In this document: positions 10,525-19,343 of the stretch, in pieces
Numbering within the stretch: the stretch's first letter is position 1
How the letters are laid out: each line of letters opens with the position of its first letter
Assembly (NCBI RefSeq): GCF_033473495.1
Contig: NC_088935.1
Coordinates: 1,240,001 to 1,304,000 of the forward strand
Direction of reading: 5' to 3'
DNA length: 64,000 nucleotides
Source: Cercospora beticola
Taxonomy: Eukaryota; Ascomycota; Dothideomycetes; Mycosphaerellales; Mycosphaerellaceae
Made by a program: the position numbers and the translations under genes
The notes under the pieces: model-generated
Databases searched by the model: none
The model's input: the letters and a program-made list of their open reading frames with translations, nothing else
What the model was told of the DNA's origin: nothing

Positions 10525-12825
10525 TTACCTCTTCGTCTCAGTGACTTCTGGCGTGGCCGATTCATGATGCACGACCTCGTTCTTGCCGACCTCTGCTTCT
10601 CTGTCGCTGTTCCCGAGTTTCTCCTCATCGCTAATGGTCGGGTTGTCTCTCAATCCGATATCTGCTTGGCCGAGCATATCAATGGGATCTCTGTATGCTG
10701 GAATGTAGTTTACGGCGAAGCAGTAAGACCAGGCGAGGACGAAGAAGGCTAGAGGGACGGACATGGCGTGGGCGGTGGACGAGGCGTCTGCTGCTCCTCC
10801 TAGAGCTGGAGGCACAACGGCTCCGCCGGCGACTCCTCCGACGATGAAACCAGAGCCGCGTTTGGAGTATTTTCCTAGGCCACGCATTCCCTAAGAGTAA
10901 GAGGTGTGAGCATTGGTTACGGATTATCAAACACATAATTATTCATTGTTCGTGGGGGCTGACTTACCAGCGCGACGATGGTTGGGAAGATGATAGATTC
11001 GAAGAAGAGGGTAAGGTATAGCATTGCAATTCCTGTGAGATATCAGCAGAAGTTCACACGTTGACCAGTTTGAAGAGATATGGGAAGAGGGGGAGTAGAA
11101 TACAGACCTGCGTTTCCGTGCACACCAATCGACGGCGAGATGAATACGATGGCCCTGGGTACGTTCCGTCAGCGATCGTCGGGTCTCGCAAGATGATTTA
11201 AGAGGCAAGAAACATACAAACTGAGATAAGCTAGGAAGACCCAGCGAGCTTTGACATATTTCATGATGAAGACTCCAGCGAAGCGACCGGCGGTGAAAGC
11301 TCCTTGAGCACCTGCGAGTAGCTGGGCTGCTTGGGAGTCGTTGTAGTCTGTCGTTTCGGCAACATAATTGATGACTTTGGAGCTTCGATCAGTATCGAGG
11401 GGCGGGGCAGATGAACACTTGGACATACAGTAGCTCGCGATCGCAACTTGTGCTCCTGTGTAGCAGAATTGAGCAAAAGCGGCATGGAACAGGCGATATT
11501 GCTGCCAGAATGGTTTGACGGCAGCATTGGCGTGGGTTTCTTCGGCTTGGAATGCCATGTCTGCATCCGTAATTTCGGGTAATGCTAAAACGGAGTATTA
11601 CCAGGTAAGTATGCTCCTTTGAACGATCTTTGCGGTCCTGTCACTACACTTACGGGAGCTTCGGAAGGCATTAGCAAGAACTTTCAGTAAGATCTGCGCG
11701 AACACTGGGACTTACAAGTAGAACACTACCGCGAGCAGGAAGACGAAGCAAGCGATGGCTAGATAGACCCACTGCACGCTCTTGAGGGAGTCTGTGTTAT
11801 CTCCAGTATCCTATGGTCAAGACAAATCAAATCAGTGGCTTTCCCTTGACATTGACTTCATTGATGAATACCTTGAAGAAGACATAGGATCCCAGGACTG
11901 GAGCTACGACGGTGCCAATACCATTGAATGCCTGTTTCGATCAGAACGTGTTCAGAATGCAGCATGACTTGCGATTCAAATCTCCATACCTGCGAAAAGT
12001 TGATTCTGAGCTCAGAATATCTGGGAGGTCCACCTGTGAGATGAGAAGTATTAGTCTGTCCCGCCACCTGAGCATAAGCCGTTGCTCTTACAAATCGTGA
12101 TGTATGGATTTGCAGCCGTTTCCAGCGAGCCGAGACCATTTCCGATGATGAAGGTTGCCGCACAGAAGCCGCCGAAGGATCGATACAGGATGCACGGCCA
12201 TGCAATGAGGGCGCCCACTCCACTACCACAAGTCAGAGGCATCTAGACAACATCAGAATCTTTCTCGTACTATAAAAAAAGACCCCAGATGAAGACGATC
12301 TTGAATCCGTAATGGCGCAGAAGCCAATTTGCGTGGCCAAGGGAGGCGAGCGGATACGCTCCAAAATACGCGGCTTGCAGACTAAGTGCAGGTTCGACTG
12401 TCAGTCTGTGTACGACGATCGCAAGCGCCGTGCAAGGTAGGTACCTACCCGCTGGATCGTGCCTTTGTGATGCCAAGTGTGTTTTGGAAGTGCTGCCTTT
12501 TGTTCAGTATTTGGAAAGCTTGTGGCATGCTCACTACTGACTTTGTTGAGCGTGTCCAGTAGCCTATCAATTGCCTCAGCTGTTAGTGGCTACATCGAAT
12601 ATGAGCGGACGTCTCAGTGTAGCGTACCCGTAACTGAAACCCCTGTTCGACAAAGCCCCAAGTCAGTAATGTTTCTGATCTGCAACACAGCGGTGGTTCT
12701 TGCCATAGAAAGAACAAAATCGTCACCAATGCCAATGGGTAGATCGATTGCTTGAGCGTGAGCTCAGAAGCTCTTGTCCGTGTTGTGTTACCCGCGCGAA
12801 GCGAGTGCTTCTTGAAGATTGTCAT
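10525..12825 (-). CDS. L-fucose-permease-type MFS sugar transporter (FHS family)
   Basis: Fifteen exons on the minus strand: 12704-12825, 12628-12642, 12542-12563, 12449-12492, 12297-12381, 12092-12242, 11990-12033, 11872-11931, 11716-11810, 11654-11658, 11429-11584, 11218-11374, 11108-11154, 10968-11032, 10525-10890; 477 residues. The spliced protein matches bacterial FucP and its fungal relatives: LFFLWGFSYGLLDTLNKHF at helix 1, LQAAYFGAYPLASLGHANW, FIIGNGLGSLETAANPYI, AFNGIGTVVAPVLGSY and PLPEITDADMAFQ. It should import a hexose by proton symport (family knowledge); the sugar is not known. Intron 1 is GC-AG, and exons of 15, 22 and 5 nt are required to keep the conserved motifs. The junction 12297/12242 is the weakest: it uses a poor gtcttc donor and drops about six residues of a helix. 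Confidence 0.85.
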
Positions 12826-13444
12826 AGCGACGTAAGAGTTCTGAGGTCGAGGTCAATGATGATGATATTCGATGAAACACATGGAAAGACGCGGGCAGAA
12901 GTGAAGACAGGTCGTAGAGGAGAAGGATTTAGGAAGAAGTGTAATTCCTTGCCCGCGTGCCACGTGCTGGTAACCAGCTTTCGCGAGACCACTCGCATGA
13001 GTGGCCTTATCAACTAACGCACTCGCCACATGCTCCACGATTAGGGCATGAGGTGATACATTGCCGCTCATTATCCATGTCGAAGGCCGTCTTAGCGGCA
13101 TTGCATGTTACTCTCATTCGTGTACCCCGCAAAAACCCCAGTCTGGGGATGAATGCAGCTCGGCTGATGTTCTACCGAGCGCGTGTTTTGTCTAGTTTAT
13201 GGCCGTGCGAGGTGGCCCTAGCTAAGCGAACTGAAGCTGTATGGTCGGCAGCAAGCAGTGTTTGAGAGACCGCAGGACAGAAAGTCAGACTTCGGCAAGT
13301 GACGGCGGTGATGGGGCTGTCAGTCCTGGTGCACGTTGCTGCGTGACAGACCAGGGTTCTCCCGATCGGACAGGTCTTGGCATCAGGCATGAGGATGTAT
13401 TTGCGTGACAGTCTATAAAGACTTCTTTTGTCACATGTGGCTCA
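12826..13444. other. Upstream region of the FHS transporter
   Basis: 619 bp between the transporter start and the 3' end of the ankyrin gene, both on the minus strand. It contains the CreA-like box group listed separately; otherwise nothing was recognised. Confidence 0.5.
13125..13148. promoter_or_regulatory. Cluster of three CreA/Mig1-like boxes
   Basis: Three matches to the SYGGRG consensus of the carbon-catabolite repressor CreA/Mig1 lie within 24 bases: CCCCGC (13125-13130, reverse orientation), CCCCAG (13136-13141, reverse) and CTGGGG (13143-13148, forward). The last two form an inverted repeat. They lie about 300 bp upstream of the sugar-transporter start codon, a sensible place for glucose repression. 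CreA sites are short, so chance occurrence is possible; the clustering is the argument. Confidence 0.4.
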
Positions 13445-14119
13445 TCAACCTATGCGTCGTCTTGATGCGGGCGGTGCTTGAGGGTCCGTGGCAGTGCCAG
13501 AAAGAGCATCAGCGATAATTTCACGCAGCTCACGTTGAGCTTCCTCTGTGTCAAAATCGTCTCGAGAGGCTAGTTCCTCGATGCGTCGTCTGAACTCTGG
13601 GTCGGCGGCTTCTTCTTCAGGCACCATGGTGCCGATGTTCAATTGTAGACCTTCGGGCAAGGGAGGCGGACGCAGGGCCTCGGCTCCATTTTGCACAGAA
13701 TGTGGTTGAGCATTGCTGTCTTGTGCTTCAGGCCCGCTTGAGAGCTCTCGCAAATAAGCAGCCACCTCAGGTTGCTCGTCGTCGTCTGCCAGCTTCTCGG
13801 CAGCAGTTTGCCCGTCGTTATTGCGTAGGGCTCGGTCGGTGCCAAGTTCAAGAAGTTCTTTCGCCATTGCCACTTCCTCCACGCTGAACAAGGCCGTCTC
13901 CCCATCCTCATCCTTGATATTCGGATCAACGCCGAAGTCTTTGATCAAGGCTTTGAGCAAATCAGCATGCCCGTATGACGCAGATGCGTGCACCAGGCTG
14001 TAGCCATGATGGTCTTGTTTGGAAGCCAATTCCGGATGGGCCTGCAGCTTGTCCTGAACTACTTGGGGTCGTTCTGGCACCAGATTTAGCAGCACGTCAA
14101 TCGATGGGGCCTGTGCCAT
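13445..14119 (-). CDS. Small ankyrin-repeat protein
   Basis: Single exon, 224 residues. Residues about 35-130 hold two to three ankyrin repeats: HHGYSLVHASASYGHADLLK, DEDGETALFSVEEVAMAKEL and NNDGQTAAEKLADDDEQPEV. The remainder is acidic and ends in a basic SRRRIG tail, with a conserved-looking DPEFRRRIEELASRDDF helix. Size and layout resemble yeast Yar1, the chaperone of ribosomal protein Rps3, but the resemblance is general and I do not assign that role. The gene is head-to-head with the C2H2 gene, the two start codons being 201 bp apart, so they may be co-regulated. Confidence 0.8.
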   Translation of the reverse strand: MAQAPSIDVLLNLVPERPQVVQDKLQAHPELASKQDHHGYSLVHASASYGHADLLKALIKDFGVDPNIKDEDGETALFSVEEVAMAKELLELGTDRALRNNDGQTAAEKLADDDEQPEVAAYLRELSSGPEAQDSNAQPHSVQNGAEALRPPPLPEGLQLNIGTMVPEEEAADPEFRRRIEELASRDDFDTEEAQRELREIIADALSGTATDPQAPPASRRRIG

Positions 14120-14320
14120 GGCTCTGGATGTTGGCGTGTAAGTTGGAAATTTTGTTCAGGCTGTGATGGTCATTAGCATGTGAAGAAGCGGGAACGGCCG
14201 CGCGTGTTGCACTTGCTGCTGCAGGGAAGCTTGACGTGGGTTCACCTTGAACTCCACCTCATCCCCCAGCACAAGTAGCAAATCTATAGCCACGACGACA
14301 TCTTGCACACCTTCATCGCC

Positions 14321-15737
14321 ATGGCCGACTCTCCCGCATCGTCCGATCTGTCCGATCCCCCGTCTGTCGACTCTGACGCCGAAGAGAGACTCAGTACACC
14401 CGGACCATCGTCGCGACCCAGTGTCGATATCACGCACATCGACGCCGATCAGCCGCCAGCTAAACGTCGCAGGACTGGGCTTTCCTCGTTAGCGACGTTT
14501 GAAGCGGCGACACCGCACCCAGAAGAGGATGACGACAATATTAGTGTGTCCTCAGACGGCTACAGCAGCGCGCCTGGCTCGCCGAATGATAACGAGTGGA
14601 CCTTGCGCGAGCAGGCGCAGACCCAATGTCTCTGGAAGGACTGTACATTTGGATCCGCAGAGAATAACGACGAGCTTGTGAAGCATGTGCAAGGGACACA
14701 CTGCGCAACAGGCGGTCCAAAGAAGACCAAGTACGTTTGCGAATGGGGAGAGTGCCAGCGCAAGACGAGCAATCATCCCAGCGGATATGCGCTCAAAGCG
14801 CACATGCGAAGTCATACCAAAGAGAAGCCATACTATTGTCAACTGCCAGGTGAGTATATTCGTTCACACGTCCAGCTGTCATGGGAGACTAACTCGGCCG
14901 GTAGAATGCGACAAGGCGTTTACTCGATCCGACGCCCTGGCGAAACACATGCGCACTGTCCACGAGCCAGAACCAGCGCGGGGCTCTGCTGCCGACCCGG
15001 CTGCTTCAACGACAGGCAAAGGCAAAGGATTCAAGGCCAAGAGCAACGGCGGTGCGAAAACACAGCCCGCGCAAGATATGGGGCCTACAGTCGATGAGGA
15101 CGGAAATTATGTGGACCCATCGCCCCCGAACGACAACATCACGTATATACCGGCGCATCATCCTATTACGGGACAACCGGGATTCATGATTCACTATCCG
15201 CCTGATATCCACTTCACGGCGTGGGAAAGCAGCATCTCCGCCGACCAGTTGATGCGCCTGCTACGGCGACAGGTGTATTGGGCTGAGACGGAGCGTGAAG
15301 ATCTGAAGAAGCAAGTGGACGAGCTGGAGCGGCAGAAGCGCGAAGAGTGGGAATTGAAGGAGATCCTGCTCGAGGGCGTGATGGAGGCGTCACTGGCGCA
15401 AGCGGAACAAGAGCAGATGATGAGGAACGTGGAAGAGAGAGTACGAGTTGAAATGGCTCAAGACGTGGAGTCGGCAAAGCAATTGAGCTGGACGAAGGGA
15501 GAGCCCCAATGGCGAAAGAAGCCGGCCCCGGTACCGCACGATCGACCGAACTCAGAGACACCAGACAGACCTCATGCACATCGCACACCTTCGCCACCGC
15601 CGACCGGTATGTCTGGCGGCTTTGATGGGGAGGACGATCCGTACGATAACTACTTAGCCGGGCAGATGGCGGAGTATGAAAAGCGAGAGAGAATCAGGAG
15701 TATGCAGAACACACCTGCCAATGCGGCGTCAGAATAG
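14321..15737 (+). CDS. C2H2 zinc-finger protein, Iec1-like (INO80 complex)
   Basis: Two exons, 14321-14849 and 14905-15737, joined in the middle of the last finger; 453 residues. The start is the first ATG (MADSPASSDLSD). Zinc fingers occupy about residues 105-200: CLWKDC...HVQGTH, CEWGECQRKTSN...HMRSHTKEKP, and CQLPECDKAFTRSDALAKHM. This finger set resembles the S. pombe INO80 subunit Iec1, a YY1-like protein; that assignment is family inference. The N-terminus is acidic with a PPAKRRR nuclear signal. A coiled coil follows the fingers (LMRLLRRQVYWAETEREDLK and onward) and the C-terminus is disordered. Confidence 0.85.
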
Positions 15738-15866
15738 GACTCTGGCGCTGGAAGCATCGCTATGGAGACGAGGAAGAGGCTTCGATCATTTCTAAACTTT
15801 GGAGACATATAGACTGTCTCGTTGTATTGTATACGAGTCATGAAGCCTTCCATGCTGCGGCATGCT

Positions 15867-16650
15867 TTACCTGAATCTTGAGGACACAGACTTCCTCTTG
15901 CTCTCCTTCTTTTTCTCGCGAGCACTCTCGGCATTTGTGAATGGAAAGTTGGATGTTCGTTTGTCCGCTCCTGTCGTTTTACTGACTCTACTTCGTTCAT
16001 TGCCAAACAAGCAGGTGAAAACGCCAAAACCTGGTATAAGTTAGCGAGAGTCCAATGTAGATTGCTTTCACAAATCACTGACAAAAGAGTGCTGAGCTGA
16101 GTACCATGCCACTTCCAAACCCAAAGCTGAATCCATAGGTAATTTGGGTATACAGATAGAACGCCGAAAGGCCGTGGTAGACTGTGGCCGTTATGGCTGT
16201 TGGGTAAGCCTAAATTTGAAGTGAGTCACGTTCCACAGAGACTATGTAAACGAGGTGCGACATACGTATGGGTTATCGCTGCCTGTCGAATTGTCCGCCG
16301 ATGTGGAAGGAGGTGAGACAGGCAATAGCCCACTCAGCAGCAGCGTGAATGCAGAGAGCGCTATCAGGGCAAAGCCGAGAGCCCGTAGCATATAAGTTTC
16401 GACCTCGGTGATGAGGCGAGGCTCGGATGCGAGCATATTGACAATCAGCTTGGGGCTGACCAGCAATGGCAAAGCCTGCAGCGCAAGGTAGCCAGAGGTT
16501 GCGGCATCTGGAGGAAAGTTGGATTAGTGACTGCTTCAGCCCGTTTGTTCGGTGTAGTTTTACTGTAGAGTTTGTAGGACTAGGCAGAAGTGTCAGTTCG
16601 AGTTATAGGTAAGAAGTGTAGAGCGAGCTACTTACATCCATCTTGTCCAT
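15867..16650 (-). CDS. Small multi-pass membrane protein, function unknown
   Basis: Five exons on the minus strand: 16636-16650, 16564-16579, 16266-16507, 16083-16209 and 15867-16030; 187 residues. The first two exons are 15 and 16 nt. The spliced protein starts MDKMDSYKLYNAATSGYLAL and has about four hydrophobic segments (ALQALPLLV, LGFALIALSAFTLLLSGLL, ITATVYHGLSAFYLYTQI, GMVLSSALFCFGVFTCLF), then a basic, lysine-rich cytosolic-type tail ending SVSSRFR. I have the impression that similar proteins occur widely in filamentous fungi, but I cannot name the family. All four introns are gt-ag and keep the frame, which supports the model. Divergent from the TAF3-like gene (242 bp apart). Confidence 0.72.
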
Positions 16651-16892
16651 GATGTGCTGATCTTTGGAGGGAAGAATGTAAGATTATGTTTGAAAGTAGC
16701 TCGCGTCCGCCTTTTTGACCCGAAGGAGCGGTGCTTTGGCAGGTCGACGTCACTTGGCGAAGTGAATGTGAGCTTGCCGCGTGCAATTCCATCGACGCGA
16801 CCCGGTCCGCCTGATTGAAAGTTACAGCATCGCCGACAACATGATTCCTCGATAACACTACTGGATCAGAGTTCAAAACATCCCTCGACAAG

Positions 16893-17588
16893 ATGTCGCA
16901 GTCGCACGATCTGCATCGCGCGCTTCTGCGGCCGGTCATCCTTCACACTCTGCGCGCCGCTGGCTTCCACAGCACGAAGCCATCGGTGCTCGATACCTTA
17001 ACGAATCTCGCCGAAAGACATCTCGTACTGCTAGCCTCCACGACTGCGCAACATGCACTATCGAGCCACAACGACCCGGTTCCGACGCTCACAGACGTGC
17101 GGATGGCCCTCTCAGACTGCGGAGTACTAGTTCCCCTCGATGGAGCTGCAGAAGAGGCATGGAAAGAGCGCATGCGCGTACCTCTAGCAGAAATGGCGCA
17201 AATACCCAAAGGAGGCGAGAAACGCGTTGCGGCGGAGAAGAGGAAGCGTGAGGAGGAAGACACGAGAGATGTTAAGGAATTCGCCAAGTGGTACGATTCA
17301 AGTCAGTACAGAGAGATTAAGCGGGTGGCAGGACTGGAGAAAGACCTCAGCGTTCCTGGTGCTGCGCCGTTGATTGGAGTTGGCGGGAGCGTGGTCAAGG
17401 AGGATGACTTCTTCACTGCGCTCAAGAAGAAGCACAGCAAATCGGGCGATGACAGCAGGCTACAAGGGACAGTGCTTGGGAGGACAGCAGATGAAAAGGA
17501 AATTGTGATAGAGGGCGGTCCTTATCAGCACATTCGGGACTGGAGACCGAGGATGGAGAAGAGCGGACAAGTTCAAGGAGTCCAATGA
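16893..17588 (+). CDS. Histone-fold protein, TAF3-like (TFIID)
   Basis: Single exon, 231 residues. Residues about 5-85 form a bromodomain-associated (BTP) histone fold: LHRALLRPVILHTLRAAGFH, then SVLDTLTNLAERHLVLLAS and the DVRMALSDCGVLVPLD helix. Fungal TAF3 (yeast TAF47) pairs through this fold with TAF10 inside TFIID (family knowledge). The middle is lysine/arginine and glutamate rich (AAEKRKREEEDTRDVKEF). The C-terminal IRDWRPRMEKS is typical of the fungal BTP proteins I know. No PHD finger is present, as in other fungi. An alternative is another BTP-fold factor. Confidence 0.75.
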   Translation: MSQSHDLHRALLRPVILHTLRAAGFHSTKPSVLDTLTNLAERHLVLLASTTAQHALSSHNDPVPTLTDVRMALSDCGVLVPLDGAAEEAWKERMRVPLAEMAQIPKGGEKRVAAEKRKREEEDTRDVKEFAKWYDSSQYREIKRVAGLEKDLSVPGAAPLIGVGGSVVKEDDFFTALKKKHSKSGDDSRLQGTVLGRTADEKEIVIEGGPYQHIRDWRPRMEKSGQVQGVQ

Positions 17589-18236
17589 GATTCACACATT
17601 GCCATGCGCTTAACACTCCCGTGCACCAGTGGTCTGCTCTGCGGTACACAGCTGTGTCGCAAAGGCGCAAAGAGGAGCATTTCTCAGAGCTAGCATGCGA
17701 CTCACAAGGACTTCGAGCGATAGGGCAGGCACACCGACTTCAAATGCCACTTCTGCAGCAAGCACTCCTCTCCGGATACCAGTCACGATAGACGGTAACC
17801 CCAGCAACCATTGATGCGAATCCAAGGCCCCTGGGATTCACCTTCAGCGGGTGTGCATGGAGACTTCGTTCGCCCACCGCAGTTTCCAAACTCCGCATGC
17901 AGCTCAGTGCCAGCATCAAGACAAGATGCGATCGATACTGAGTCTTGGAAATGCACAAGATCCGGCTCCATTGGCAAGAGCATCTTCCAACCTCATCGAA
18001 TCCTTCCCGTCCGCCACGACTGCCGAACGCGACGGTAAAACCTGCACATAATGTGCGAAGTCATAGGTCGCGAATTATGCAGCTTGTCTGTAGAAACATA
18101 TCGATAGGCTATGTTAACAATTGCGCAGCAGTCTGTTTGCCTGCTCGTCAATCTCATGCAGGGTCCCCCGTTCGCTCAAAATTGATTACAATCATGCTGG
18201 TACATTCGTACAATCTGATCCGAGTATGCGATACAA
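17589..18236. other. Convergent 3' region
   Basis: 648 bp between convergent stop codons. Open frames here are short, overlap on both strands and have no recognisable content. Confidence 0.45.
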
Positions 18237-18979
18237 TCACTTGGCATGGCCGTTCGTCGTGCCTGCTTGTTTGGCTTCCTTTTGTGCTTTGAGCTTCTTG
18301 AGTTCCTTCTCAATAGCAGAATCGAGGCGTGACTTGAGTTCCGGGCGGTAGCCAAATGCGAAGAGAATTTCCAGCCAGACAAAGAACGGCGCCAGGAAGA
18401 TCGCCTGCACTAAGTTGTCAAGAAGTGCCGGAGCTCGACCCTCAAACACGCCATGACCGACAAACTGAACCAGCCATGACGCGATATGAACTCCGATGGC
18501 GATGTAGTTGGCTTGCATCCCGTATGTTGAAGTCAAGTGGTTCGCATATGCCGTTCCGGCAAGTAACAGGGGTGCAAGCATGGCGCCTGCGACAGGCTCC
18601 ATTAAAATGTATAACGATAAGTATAGAAGACAGGCAATCGTCCCTAGGTTCGGTGGCAAGTTGGGTATCGTCAACCAGTCGGGGAATGGCAGAGCTGGTG
18701 TATTTGTGCCCTATGGTTGTCAGTCGAGCCGAGCGCGTTGCCTTGTTGCAACTCACAAACAGGAACCCTGTCAGGAGCAAGATAGGCACGAAGACGATAT
18801 GTATCCCCACGTTGACCTGCGACTATGAGCACATGACTTGTTGAACGTCCATGAAGTCGCCAGTCATACCGGATCATGGTGATAGGATCCATACTGCAGC
18901 ATGTATCAGTATCCGGATCTCATCCTTTGCGTTAAGCTGTGCGTACGAAAAGTAGCTGTTTCTCGAGGTTGAGCGCCAT
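18237..18979 (-). CDS. MPO1: Mpo1-like 2-hydroxy fatty acid dioxygenase (DUF962)
   Basis: Four exons on the minus strand: 18947-18979, 18870-18893, 18757-18816, 18237-18710; 196 residues. The N-terminus MALNLEKQLLFYGSYHHDP and the next exon VNVGIHIVFVPILLLTGFLF are hallmarks of the DUF962/YGL010w family, with the paired histidines and the later QFVGHGVFEGRAPAL block that supply metal ligands. Yeast Mpo1 is an Fe(II) dioxygenase in the ER that shortens 2-hydroxy fatty acids during phytosphingosine breakdown (family knowledge). Four hydrophobic segments fit an ER membrane protein. The protein ends in a lysine-rich tail. All introns are 51-76 bp. Confidence 0.9.
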
Positions 18980-19343
18980 GATTCCGAGATAACCGAGCCT
19001 GTTGCCCGTTGATGCGAAAAGGTGTCGGTATGAGCTCACAAATGTCGACCTGAAGCTGTAGGAAGGTGCCAGATGCCTCGCAAAACCAGTCCTGGCAATA
19101 TGAAGTAAAGTGTAGAAAGAAATGAAGTGAAGTTGCCTGAGCAGCTGTCAGCTTGTTGGAAGCGATGCGGTCGGATGCCAAGCGTCAAAGCGTCCGCCGA
19201 GATGTCCCGGCTGGAAGAACTTGAGTGAGAGGAGCACAGCTTCAACCTCGTCCACCCATCAACCACCTCTCCGCTCACACTTTCATCTTTCATCTGCTGA
19301 GGGAGCAGCACTTCACATCAGCAGCGTCCCGAGCACCATCACA
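18980..19343. other. Divergent upstream region, MPO1 / ATP1
   Basis: 364 bp between divergent start codons, presumably holding both promoters. No named element recognised. Confidence 0.5.
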
